A stretch of 10,944 bases of DNA from Pseudomonadota bacterium (GCA_963205465.1 CAUJKG010000216.1:1-10944), one strand, 5' to 3'; shown: positions 1 to 6,284, numbered from the stretch's first letter. Notes: generated by a model from the letters alone, not told the origin. Made by a program: numbers and translations.

Positions 1-81
1 CCACCAGAGGACAAAGCCGAGGACCATCAACGCGCTCCAGGCCAGTATTCCGAACTGATCGATCCTTGCCGCGATTGGCAT
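1..81 (-). CDS. Small membrane protein, N-terminal part only
   Basis: The reading frame enters from the left edge and only its first residues are visible. Two ATG starts are possible, at 91-93 and 79-81. I prefer the second because GGAGAG lies about 7 bases upstream of it. The visible protein begins MPIAARIDQFGILAW and continues into a hydrophobic stretch with LMVLGFVLWW, which looks like the start of a transmembrane segment. The family cannot be named from 27 residues. The LMVLGF-WW pattern loosely recalls DUF2852-type small membrane proteins, but that is a guess. Its promoter region carries a perfect inverted repeat, and the gene lies downstream of a TetR-type regulator on the same strand, so it is the likely target of that regulator. 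Confidence 0.6.
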   Translation of the reverse strand, partial: MPIAARIDQFGILAWSALMVLGFVLWW

Positions 82-121
82 TTCGCTCTCCATTTCCGGG
101 CCCGTCTTGAGCCCTGTGTAA

Positions 122-140
122 ATGTAAATAACATTTACAT
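122..140. promoter_or_regulatory. Perfect inverted-repeat operator, likely TetR-family site
   Basis: The site reads ATGTAAAT-AAC-ATTTACAT, two perfect 8-base arms around 3 bases. It is AT-rich in a GC-rich neighbourhood and sits over the promoter of the leftward gene. Size and symmetry suit a TetR-family dimer, and the regulator gene is next door. A degenerate version with the same spacing lies at 889-907. That the neighbouring regulator binds here is inference. Confidence 0.65.
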
Positions 141-152
141 AAGAGTGGTCAA
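125..152 (-). promoter_or_regulatory. Candidate sigma70 promoter of the leftward membrane-protein gene
   Basis: Read on the minus strand, TTGACC (152-147) and TATTTA (130-125) are separated by 16 bases, close to the housekeeping -35/-10 pattern. Transcription would start near 118, leaving a leader of about 37 bases before the preferred start. The palindrome at 122-140 overlaps the spacer and the -10, so a bound repressor would exclude RNA polymerase. Confidence 0.55.
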
Positions 153-257
153 GAGGAAACGACCCGGTTCCGGCAGATTCTTTTCTGGCTCTTTCCTGCT
201 CTCAGCTAGCAGGCGTCTCTCTCAGGTAGAGCGCAAAAATTTCTTCGCAAGCCGGCC

Positions 258-890
258 TCAGGCGTCGACGCCTAGCCCTTTGAGATAAATCAGCATTTGC
301 GCCTCTAACAGGTCCTCCGCGCTCATCGGCAGCGGCCGCCTCGCGGCATCGGCGCGTGCGAATAGCGAAGCGATGCCATGTGTCATCGACCAGATGTGGA
401 GCGCGACCATCAGCGCAGGCGGCCTGCCCTGCGCCGGCATTTTTGCCACCAGTACCTCGGCCGCATCGCGCAACTGCTGGAAAGAGCGGTCTGCCATCTC
501 CCGCAGTTCCGGGTCGCCGGCGATCGAAACGCCGCTCTCGAACATCGCGGCGTAATAGGACGGCTCATTGCGTGCGAAATCCAGATAGGCCTTGCCAAGC
601 CGCCGGAACGCCTCGCCCGTATTCGGCTTGCCGTCGCCCCAGGCCTCACGAAGCCGACCGGCAAAGAGCCCAAAGCCACGCTTGGCCACGTCGCCCAGCA
701 GTTCGTCCCGGTCACGGTAATGACGGTAGGGCGCGGCGGGAGAAACCCCGGCCCAGCGCGCGGCATCGGCGAAGGTAAAGCCGCCCGGCCCCTTCTCCTT
801 GATCAGTTCGAGCGCGGCGCGAACCAGATCTTCGCGCAGGTCGCCGTGATGATAGCCGCGGGGACCGCGGCCGCCGGATTTCCAACTCAT
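258..890 (-). CDS. TetR/AcrR-family transcriptional regulator, WHG-type C-terminal domain
   Basis: The product is 210 residues when started at the ATG at 888-890. A longer frame to 944 needs a TTG start and adds residues unlike the family, so I rejected it. No strong ribosome site precedes the ATG. The N-terminus carries the YHHGDLRE motif and the helix-turn-helix around FTFADAARWAGVSPAAPYRH (about residues 39-58), typical of TetR proteins. Near the C-terminus, the W-S-M-T-H-G-I-A-S-L stretch matches the signature of the WHG ligand-binding domain. Proteins of this type are usually dimeric repressors released by a small molecule; the ligand here is unknown. A 19-bp site resembling the operator at 122-140 overlaps the start codon, so the gene probably represses itself as well as the membrane-protein gene downstream. 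Confidence 0.92.
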   Translation of the reverse strand: MSWKSGGRGPRGYHHGDLREDLVRAALELIKEKGPGGFTFADAARWAGVSPAAPYRHYRDRDELLGDVAKRGFGLFAGRLREAWGDGKPNTGEAFRRLGKAYLDFARNEPSYYAAMFESGVSIAGDPELREMADRSFQQLRDAAEVLVAKMPAQGRPPALMVALHIWSMTHGIASLFARADAARRPLPMSAEDLLEAQMLIYLKGLGVDA

Positions 891-907
891 GTGAAGCGCT
901 TTTACAT
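889..907. promoter_or_regulatory. Degenerate second copy of the TetR-type operator
   Basis: ATGTGAAGCGCTTTTACAT has the same 19-base layout as the site at 122-140, with matching ATGT and ACAT ends and 14 of 19 identical positions by eye. It overlaps the ATG of the regulator gene, so binding would block its transcription or early elongation. The core AAGCGCTT is itself a palindrome, so another factor could be responsible. Confidence 0.4.
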
Positions 908-919
908 TGCGCCGGAACG

Positions 920-933
920 CACGTCGAGACGTG
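920..933. promoter_or_regulatory. Inverted repeat in the divergent intergenic region
   Basis: CACGTC-GA-GACGTG is a perfect 6-base inverted repeat with a 2-base centre. It lies between the divergent regulator gene and the phosphoesterase gene, about 30 bases upstream of the regulator start. It could be an operator or a chance palindrome in GC-rich DNA. No clear promoter hexamers could be assigned next to it. Confidence 0.25.
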
Positions 934-1081
934 AGCACCAGCAACAGCGGAGACCGTTACCGTCGCCCGAAGGCCACGCTTTCCCATACACATCCCATTG
1001 CGTTCAGTTTCTGCGCGACGCGGCAAGCGCTAGCATTCGTCAAAATCAAAAAACAGAAAGCGAACCAAACGGGGGAAGCCG

Positions 1082-2143
1082 ATGTCACTTCGCGCATTGC
1101 GGCCGATTATTTTTGTATTGATGACGATTATTGGTGGAAGCGCGACAGCCCAGCAGCGTCCGTTCGATTTCGGCCTCATCGGCGACATGCCCTACACAAA
1201 AGCGCAGGAACAGGAATATCAGCGTGTGCTCGACGCGCTGAATGCAACCGAACTGGCCTTCGTCGCGCATATCGGCGATTTTCAGTTCGACGCGACCCCT
1301 TACAACCGCAACCCGTCGCTTGCATCAACGCCATGCGTCGATGAAAGCTATGACGCAATTTACAAGTCGTTCCAGACGATCCGGCACGCGTTCATATTGA
1401 CGCCCGGCGACAACGATTGGTCGGACTGCGCACCGCTAAACACGAAAAAGGTCGATCCGCTGCAACTCCTCGCGAAAATTCGCTCGACCTTTTATCCGGA
1501 AGGCAAGAGCCTCGGGCAAAAACCCATTCCGGTCGTCAGCCAATCTGCCGATGCAACTTTCTCGAAATTCAGGGAGAACCTTCGCTGGACTGTCGGCGGC
1601 GTGCTTTTCGTCACGATCCACACGGTCGGCGATAACGACAATTTCGGCCGGACACCGGAAATGGACGCGGAACATCTTGAGCGCAAAGCTGCAAATATCG
1701 CCTGGCTGAAGCAGGCTTTTGCCGAAGCGAAAGCCTCGAATAGCCTGGGCCTCGTGATCCTCACGCAGGCAAATCCTGGTTTTGAATCGGTCTGGCCCAT
1801 TGCGGCAAAGACCCGCTATTTCCTGCGCTTTATTCCGCGCGGCCAACCGCTGCCAAAACGCGATCTGGCATTTGGCGATTATCTGCAAACGCTCGCGGAC
1901 GAACTTGAAAACTACGACAAGCCGGTTGCCTATCTGCATGGAGACACGCATCTCTTCCGGATCGACAAACCCCTCTACAGTCGCAAGACCAACAGACTTT
2001 TCGAAAACTTCACGCGCGTGGAAACATTCGGCTGGCCGGATACCCATTGGGTCCGCGTAACCGTCGATCAGAAGGATCCACAGCTATTCCGCTTCAATGC
2101 GGAAATCGTGCCCGGGAATATCGTCAACCGCCGCGCGAAATGA
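1082..2143 (+). CDS. Exported calcineurin-like metallophosphoesterase-family protein
   Basis: The 353-residue product has a signal peptide (residues 1-23, hydrophobic core FVLMTIIGG, likely cleavage after ATA), so it should act in the periplasm or outside the cell. A GGGGGA ribosome site lies 5 bases before the ATG. Metallophosphoesterase motifs appear in order: IGDMPY (33-38), HIGDFQ (63-68), TPGDND (108-112), IHTVGDND with His180, and HGDTH (286-290). They match the dinuclear metal fold, but two are altered. The usual DxH is D-M-P, and the GNHD motif is GDND followed by WSDC, as in a subgroup of secreted phosphoesterases with a GDN(E/D)W pattern. Cys85 and Cys116 could form a disulfide. The substrate is unknown. 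The gene diverges from the TetR gene and converges on the Nudix gene 15 bases downstream. Confidence 0.85.
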   Translation: MSLRALRPIIFVLMTIIGGSATAQQRPFDFGLIGDMPYTKAQEQEYQRVLDALNATELAFVAHIGDFQFDATPYNRNPSLASTPCVDESYDAIYKSFQTIRHAFILTPGDNDWSDCAPLNTKKVDPLQLLAKIRSTFYPEGKSLGQKPIPVVSQSADATFSKFRENLRWTVGGVLFVTIHTVGDNDNFGRTPEMDAEHLERKAANIAWLKQAFAEAKASNSLGLVILTQANPGFESVWPIAAKTRYFLRFIPRGQPLPKRDLAFGDYLQTLADELENYDKPVAYLHGDTHLFRIDKPLYSRKTNRLFENFTRVETFGWPDTHWVRVTVDQKDPQLFRFNAEIVPGNIVNRRAK

Positions 2144-2158
2144 GGAACCTTGAGCCTG

Positions 2159-2791
2159 TCACCGCCAGGCGAACACGGGCTGTTCGAACTCCGAAACCCG
2201 GGACACCCGGCCGTGCAGCAATTCGCCAAACTGGTAGAGGATCGCCGCGGTCGGCGCATGCAGGTGGTCGTTGCCCATCAGGCGGATGCGGATCACCGGA
2301 CGCGAGCTTTCCTTGATCGAAACGAAGCTGACGCTCTCCTCGGTCACGAACCCGTCGAACGGAATCCGGTGCGCATAGGCAACTTCCTCCGGGTTGAGCG
2401 TAAGGGTCTCGCTTCGCGGAGCCCACACCACGATCGGGGTAATCAGATAGCCGGAGCGCGAAACGAAATCGTCCAGTGTTCCCATCACCTCGCTCTCGGG
2501 AATGGAGAGCCCGATCTCCTCTTCGATTTCCCGTAATGCGGCTTGTGAAGCCGTTTCACCTTCGTCGCAGCGTCCGCCGGGCAAGGCGTATTGGCCCGCA
2601 TGATTGCGCATGGTGCCGGGACGCTCGGTCAGAATGAAAGCCGCCCGGTTCGATCCGTCGCCCGCGGCAACAATCGTAACCGCAACAGCCGCGCGTTTGA
2701 GGGGCTGCGATACGGAAACTTCCTGCCGCTCGAAGGAGAGGCAGCGCGAACTGACCAGCGCCTTGAATTCGTCGTTGAAGAGAAAAGACAC
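2159..2791 (-). CDS. Nudix hydrolase, CoA-pyrophosphatase-like
   Basis: The 210-residue product starts at GTG (2789-2791), with AAGGCGAG just upstream as ribosome site. A complete Nudix box (G-x5-E-x7-REUxEExGU) spans residues 73-95, with G73, E79, R87, E88, E91, E92 and G94 all present. The stretch before it, LTERPGTMRNHAGQYALPGG, resembles the LLTxRS..LRxHxGQxAFPGG element of CoA pyrophosphatases (NudL/PCD1 group), which cleave CoA or acyl-CoA to phosphopantetheine and 3',5'-ADP. The later SGYLITPIV stretch (113-121) also fits that group. The sequence has diverged around the CoA element, so another nucleoside-diphosphate substrate is possible. All catalytic metal-binding glutamates are intact. 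The gene stands alone, convergent with the phosphoesterase and divergent from the small exported protein. Confidence 0.88.
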   Translation of the reverse strand: MSFLFNDEFKALVSSRCLSFERQEVSVSQPLKRAAVAVTIVAAGDGSNRAAFILTERPGTMRNHAGQYALPGGRCDEGETASQAALREIEEEIGLSIPESEVMGTLDDFVSRSGYLITPIVVWAPRSETLTLNPEEVAYAHRIPFDGFVTEESVSFVSIKESSRPVIRIRLMGNDHLHAPTAAILYQFGELLHGRVSRVSEFEQPVFAWR

Positions 2792-2881
2792 GCTCGCCTT
2801 GCACCTGCCGCTGGAACTCCTGCCGCTTAAAAGCGTTTTTTCATCTGGAGGGCAACCGCCCCGGAAATCAAGGAGAGTTTC

Positions 2882-3091
2882 ATGCGCTTCGCAATCGCCG
2901 CCGCGCTGATCGCGGCCGCTACCGGCCAGGCCGCCGCCGACTTTTTCGTCGTGCAGAATATGCAGACACGCAAATGCGCGGTGGAAGAGACCTATCCGGT
3001 TTCCGAAAATTCAATGCTGCTTCTGAACAACAAGTTCATTGAACGCAGCGACGCAGAAGCGGCCATGCGGGAAGTCCCGAGCTGTAACTAA
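2882..3091 (+). CDS. Small exported protein of unknown function
   Basis: The product is 69 residues. A strong ribosome site, AAGGAGAG, lies just before the ATG. Residues 1-19 form a signal peptide (MRFAIAAALIAAATGQAAA), with cleavage likely before DFF, leaving a mature peptide of about 50 residues. It has exactly two cysteines, Cys32 and Cys68, which could form a disulfide in the periplasm. The mature part begins with FFVVQNMQTRKCAVEE and contains a DAEAAMREV stretch near the C-terminus. I do not recognise a characterised family, though small exported proteins of this kind are common in Hyphomicrobiales. The gene diverges from the Nudix gene across 90 bases and converges on the DUF3551-like pair with about 20 bases between stops. 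Confidence 0.75.
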   Translation: MRFAIAAALIAAATGQAAADFFVVQNMQTRKCAVEETYPVSENSMLLLNNKFIERSDAEAAMREVPSCN

Positions 3092-3112
3092 ACCTCGATC
3101 GCGCGCGCTGCT

Positions 3113-3346
3113 TTAGCGATTGCGCCGCCAGCGCGGATCGTATTTCGGATTGAGGTAGCAGGTCTCTCTGCCAACACGGGAAGCCATGCACTGCTCATAG
3201 GTATAGGCCCAGCAGATTTGAACCGAGCCGTGATCGAGCCCTTGGTCGCGGCACCACTTATCGTAGGGTTGATTTTGCGCGCCCGCACTGAGCGGAAAGG
3301 CTGCGGCAACGAAAGCCGCAGCAGCAAATAAAAGCTTCGTTTTCAT
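3113..3346 (-). CDS. DUF3551-like small exported Cys-rich protein (copy 1)
   Basis: The product is 77 residues, started at the ATG at 3344-3346, which has a strong GGAGGAA ribosome site. The longer upstream frame lacks any ribosome site and would bury the signal peptide. Residues 1-23 are a signal peptide ending AGA, with cleavage before QNQ. The mature part has four cysteines (32, 45, 53, 63) in the pattern WC...ICWAYTYEQCMAS...ETCYLNPKY, matching the DUF3551 layout (WC, C, QC, C-x-NPxY) abundant in Bradyrhizobium relatives. Two disulfides are likely. The function of the family is unknown. Its paralogue lies 17 bases upstream on the same strand, so the two probably share a transcript. Confidence 0.82.
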   Translation of the reverse strand: MKTKLLFAAAAFVAAAFPLSAGAQNQPYDKWCRDQGLDHGSVQICWAYTYEQCMASRVGRETCYLNPKYDPRWRRNR

Positions 3347-3363
3347 CCCGGTTCCTCCAGTCG

Positions 3364-3645
3364 TCAGTAGTGCGGATTGCGTTTCCGCCAGTCCGCGAAG
3401 CGGGGATCGTAAAGCGGGTTGAGGTAACAGGTTTCGATATGGCTGGTGCGCGAAGCCATGCACTGCTCATAGCTGTAGGCGCGGCAGATCATGACGGAAC
3501 CTCCGCCCCACCCAATCTGCACGTCGCGGCACCAAAGATCGGATGGCGCACGCTGCTTGCGCTGTGCTTCCGCCGGCGTCCCCATGAAAGACCCTGAGAG
3601 CGCTGCGATCAGCCCGACGGAAAGCAGCCGTAATGCAAATTTCAT
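3364..3645 (-). CDS. DUF3551-like small exported Cys-rich protein (copy 2)
   Basis: The product is 93 residues from the ATG at 3643-3645. I chose this start because a signal peptide (residues 1-28, ending AEA) begins there. The ribosome site is weak, and the frame stays open a further 47 codons upstream, overlapping the LysE gene start. The mature part has Cys39, 54, 62 and 73 and shares AYSYEQCMASR and ETCYLNPLYDPR with copy 1; a 21-base stretch is identical between the genes. Compared with copy 1 it has a longer linker after the signal peptide, a glycine-rich insertion (GWGGGS) after the first cysteine and a longer tail. The pair is evidently a local duplication. Function is unknown; an envelope location is inferred from the signal peptide. 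Confidence 0.8.
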   Translation of the reverse strand: MKFALRLLSVGLIAALSGSFMGTPAEAQRKQRAPSDLWCRDVQIGWGGGSVMICRAYSYEQCMASRTSHIETCYLNPLYDPRFADWRKRNPHY

Positions 3646-3729
3646 GACCCAAACCAACAAAGAAACCGCGGCAATTGCAAGGAACGAACGCGTGAGCCCG
3701 GACCCCGTTCCGCCCCCTGCCTGATCGCA

Positions 3730-3757
3730 TTGCACAAACCAACGCCCCGGGTAAAAT
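3730..3757 (+). promoter_or_regulatory. Candidate promoter of the LysE-family gene
   Basis: TTGCAC (3730-3735) and TAAAAT (3752-3757) are separated by 16 bases, a fair match to a housekeeping promoter. Transcription would start near 3764, giving a very short leader that still contains AAGGGG before the ATG at 3780. The stretch is AT-richer than its surroundings. Confidence 0.45.
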
Positions 3758-3779
3758 TGCATCGCGAAGGGGCCTGGCG

Positions 3780-4394
3780 ATGGCATTGAATCTCTATCTC
3801 ACCTATCTGGCCGCTTGCGTCGTTCTCGTCGTAGTGCCGGGGCCAACCGTCACTGTGATCGTCGCAAACAGCCTGCGCTATGGCACCCGGGCAGGATTGC
3901 TCAATATCGCGGGCACCCAGCTCGGCCTCGCCGTGATGATCGCGATCGTGATTCTCGGACTTGCCTCACTGATCGAAGCGATCGGCTGGTGGTTCGAAGT
4001 GCTTCGCCTCGCTGGCGCGGCCTATCTGATCTGGCTCGGGATCAAACTTTTCCGCTCGACCGGCGCGCTCGATTCGGACGAAACGGCGCCAAAACCGCGC
4101 ATGGGGTTCTTCGCGCAGGGCTTCGTGGTGCTGATGAGCAATCCGAAAATCATCGTGCTGTTCGGCGCCTTGTTTCCCCAGTTCATCAATCCCAAAGGCG
4201 ATTATCTGGAGCAGGTCCTGATTCTCGGCATCACAGCCATGGTAACGGCCGCGATCTTCGATACGGCCTATGCGGTCACGGCGGGCCGCGCAGGTGCGCT
4301 GTTGTCCCGCGAGCGGGTGCGGCTGCTTTCGAAAATCTCCGGCGGGTTCCTGATTGGTGGCGGCCTGTGGCTGGCGCTGACGAGAGCACGCTGA
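3780..4394 (+). CDS. LysE/RhtB-family amino-acid exporter
   Basis: The 204-residue product has the size and hydrophobic pattern of LysE/RhtB translocators, inner-membrane proteins with about six transmembrane segments that export amino acids or related small molecules. The family signature near the N-terminus is clear: VVPGPTVTVIVANSLRYGTRAGL (about 19-41), followed by GTQLG. The second conserved block, MSNPKIIVLFGALFPQFI (about 119-136), is also intact. A short charged loop (ALDSDETAPKPR) separates the third and fourth hydrophobic regions. The start has AAGGGG about 9 bases upstream and a candidate promoter just before it. The gene diverges from DUF3551-like copy 2. The exported substrate cannot be read from sequence, because family members handle Lys, Thr, homoserine lactones, Leu and others. 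Confidence 0.93.
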   Translation: MALNLYLTYLAACVVLVVVPGPTVTVIVANSLRYGTRAGLLNIAGTQLGLAVMIAIVILGLASLIEAIGWWFEVLRLAGAAYLIWLGIKLFRSTGALDSDETAPKPRMGFFAQGFVVLMSNPKIIVLFGALFPQFINPKGDYLEQVLILGITAMVTAAIFDTAYAVTAGRAGALLSRERVRLLSKISGGFLIGGGLWLALTRAR

Positions 4395-4519
4395 AATCAG
4401 CCACAAAAAGCGTGGGGAAGGCTTAAGTTCCACTCACGACCTCCCGTATGGCGGGCAATCTGCCGCGGCTCCCCCCTTTTTGCCTTCCTTCACGATTTTG
4501 CGCGTTTGCCGCGAAACCG

Positions 4520-4547
4520 TTGCATCGCCGCCGATCTGCCATATCAT
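4520..4547 (+). promoter_or_regulatory. Candidate promoter for the exported linker-protein gene
   Basis: TTGCAT (4520-4525) and TATCAT (4542-4547) with 16 bases between them precede the ATG at 4594 by a leader of about 40 bases. The -10 matches the consensus at 5 of 6 positions, but the -35 is only half matched. Apart from this, the gap 4395-4593 shows no gene and no convincing terminator. Confidence 0.35.
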
Positions 4548-4593
4548 CCGGCTTCGAAGAATACCGGCAAGAACCTGGAGTTTGAGAACCGTC

Positions 4594-5754
4594 ATGCGCC
4601 TATTGGCTGCCATCTTCGCCGTCGCGCTCAGCGCGGCAAGCAGCGCGCAAGCGCGCGAAATCAACCGCTACAATGTCGGCGGCTGGCAAATCGGTGTTTT
4701 CACCAACGACCAGAGCGGCCGCTTCTCGCATTGCGCAGCTTCCGCCAACTATCGAAACGGATTGACGCTGCTGTTCTCGGTGTCGGAATCGCTCGAATGG
4801 GCGATCGGATTTTCGAGTCCGGAGTGGCGCCTCACCCCGGGGCGCGATTTTGATGTCGAGTTCAGGATCGACGGCGGGCGCGTCACCAATGTCAGGGGCC
4901 GCGCGGTCACGGAACGGCTGGTGCGCGCGACGCTTCCGGACAGCGTCGGACTCTTCAACCAGTTCCGGCTCGGCCTGCGCATGGTGGTGAGCCTCAACGA
5001 CAACCCCGACGTGACGTTCAATCTCTCCAATACCAATGCAATGCTGACCGAGATCCTCAACTGCGCGCGCAAGAACAAGGGATATTCGGAGAACCCGACC
5101 AGCAACAACAACGATCGTCCGCGCGGCGACGACCGCGACGTCCGCCCGCGCAACGACAATCGTCCCCGCGAGTCCGAGCGCGATACCGGCTCGCGTAGCG
5201 ACAACCGCACGCCGGTAGCGCCACAACAGAATCAGAATCGCGTCACGCAGATGCCCCAGACGCCACGCCGCAACGACGGCGGCTCCAGCGGCAGCTTCCG
5301 TGCAAACGAGCAAGGCGACAACCGCGTCGCACGTGTTCCGGATCGCGAGCGCGACGATACCACGAGGCGCACCGAACGCCGTCCAGTCGCGCCGCCTGCG
5401 AATACCCCTGCGCTCGGTCCGACGCCCGATTCGCGTCAGGAAGCGACACAGATTGCGACCGACATTCTGCGCCGCGCGAATTTCAGTTTTGAATTTCAGA
5501 AGCCCGAGCAACTGAACGCGGACCTGCGCGAGCGCTATGACGTGGTCTGGCGTGCCGATGAATTCCTCGGCACGCTTCGCATCCATCCCGACGCCCGCGC
5601 GGACAACATCGAGCGGGTACGATCGAGCGTGATTTCAGCGGACACCGCGGCCTGCAAGGGAACGCTCGATACCGGAACTCTGCCGGCAATGGCAGATTCC
5701 AAATCGGTCACCATGTTCACCGCCTGCAAGGGCGCTCAGGTGTCCTCGACCTAA
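4594..5754 (+). CDS. Exported two-domain protein with Arg/Asp-rich linker, probably shortened by an in-frame stop
   Basis: The 386-residue product starts at the ATG at 4594, where a signal peptide (residues 1-20, ending AQA) begins. The frame is open further upstream but has no signal there. Residues 21-163 form a compact domain (NVGGWQIGVFTND, SHCAASANYRNG, Cys47 and Cys157). Residues about 164-282 are a low-complexity hydrophilic linker rich in Arg, Asp, Asn and Pro, certainly disordered. Residues about 283-386 form a second domain (YDVVWRADEFLGTLRIHPD, Cys354 and Cys378). I recognise no characterised family; a periplasmic or envelope role is inferred. The TAA at 5752 is followed in the same frame by 43 open codons ending exactly in the overlap with the RidA-family gene. 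The second domain is therefore probably missing its C-terminus, which was about 430 residues in the ancestor. A sequencing error or readthrough are alternatives. Confidence 0.75.
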   Translation: MRLLAAIFAVALSAASSAQAREINRYNVGGWQIGVFTNDQSGRFSHCAASANYRNGLTLLFSVSESLEWAIGFSSPEWRLTPGRDFDVEFRIDGGRVTNVRGRAVTERLVRATLPDSVGLFNQFRLGLRMVVSLNDNPDVTFNLSNTNAMLTEILNCARKNKGYSENPTSNNNDRPRGDDRDVRPRNDNRPRESERDTGSRSDNRTPVAPQQNQNRVTQMPQTPRRNDGGSSGSFRANEQGDNRVARVPDRERDDTTRRTERRPVAPPANTPALGPTPDSRQEATQIATDILRRANFSFEFQKPEQLNADLRERYDVVWRADEFLGTLRIHPDARADNIERVRSSVISADTAACKGTLDTGTLPAMADSKSVTMFTACKGAQVSST

Positions 5755-5886
5755 TACATCCAGCTTCCGCGCCGCCGGGGCGGCATTTACCTGCTCGGCA
5801 TCGCCGGCACCGGCGAAGTCGCCACCCGGCTGCAGAACGTCGCCTACGCCTACCGGACGGTCGCGCTGGAAGTCGTCGAAAAGTGA
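5755..5886 (+). pseudogene. In-frame C-terminal remnant of the preceding exported-protein gene
   Basis: Directly after TAA (5752-5754) the same frame reads YIQLPRRRGGIYLLGIAG and continues through about 43 residues to ALEVVEK and TGA (5884-5886). Base composition and residue content look coding, without further stops, and there is no start codon or ribosome site of its own. The final TGA overlaps the GTG start of the RidA-family gene as GTGA, the usual translational-coupling arrangement, so this was very likely the true gene end. One base change at the first position of the TAA (to CAA, AAA or GAA) restores the full frame. Confidence 0.65.
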
Positions 5887-6284
5887 GCGCACAGAAGTTT
5901 CCGGAAGCGGTCACGCCCGGCGGCCATATGCCGGCGGGCCTACCCTTCTCCGAAGGCATGAGCGTCGGCAATCTGATTTTCCTGTCCGGCCAGATCGGGA
6001 ATTTTCCCGGCAAATTAGCGCTCAACAACAAGACCGCAGAAGACGAATTCCGTCAGGTGATGGAAAACGTCTTCTCGACCCTGAAAGCAAACGGGCTCGG
6101 CGCGAAGAACGTCGTCAAATGTCTCGTCATGCTGGCCGACATGCAAGACTGGCCGGCCTTCAATAAAATCTATCTCGAATATTTCGACGAGCCCTATCCC
6201 GCCCGCTCCGCTTTCGGGGCGACCGGACTTGCATTCAACGCCCGCGTAGAACTCGAAGTGATCGCCATGCGCAGCGAGTGCTGA
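5883..6284 (+). CDS. RidA/YjgF/UK114-family protein
   Basis: The 133-residue product has the length of RidA proteins, cytosolic trimers that hydrolyse reactive enamine/imine intermediates of amino-acid metabolism. The start is GTG at 5883, overlapping the TGA at 5884 of the upstream frame; an ATG 15 codons later is an alternative. Family marks include FLSGQIG (33-39), the NV-STLKANGLGAKNVVK helix and strand, and the C-terminal signature PARSAFGATGLAFNARVELEVIA (106-128). Within that signature Arg108 corresponds to the carboxylate-binding arginine and Glu124 to the conserved acidic residue. The active site therefore looks intact, although many family members have other, unknown substrates. The overlap implies coupling to the upstream exported-protein gene; a functional link is unclear since that product is exported. 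A small membrane-protein frame overlaps its end. Confidence 0.92.
   Translation: MSAQKFPEAVTPGGHMPAGLPFSEGMSVGNLIFLSGQIGNFPGKLALNNKTAEDEFRQVMENVFSTLKANGLGAKNVVKCLVMLADMQDWPAFNKIYLEYFDEPYPARSAFGATGLAFNARVELEVIAMRSEC

Noticed and set aside
195..213. CCTGCT ... AGCAGG stem (7-base loop) downstream of the TetR gene as a terminator
   Set aside because: No T-run follows the stem in either direction, so it does not meet the pattern of an intrinsic terminator.
378..1121. Plus-strand 247-codon open frame across the TetR gene
   Set aside because: It is antisense to a clear TetR-family protein, has no family features, and is explained by GC-rich codon bias keeping the opposite frame open.
4400..4480. 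Possible terminator after the LysE-family gene
   Set aside because: The stems I could draw (for example GTGG/CCAC) are short and mismatched, and the nearest T-run (about 4477) is not directly preceded by a stable stem.
4434..4664. Minus-strand 76-codon frame in the gap before the exported-protein gene
   Set aside because: No ribosome site or family motif, and it overlaps the signal-peptide region of the real gene.
4600..5586. Minus-strand 328-codon open frame
   Set aside because: It mirrors the exported-protein gene; its Arg/Ala/Val-rich translation has no motif and no ribosome site.
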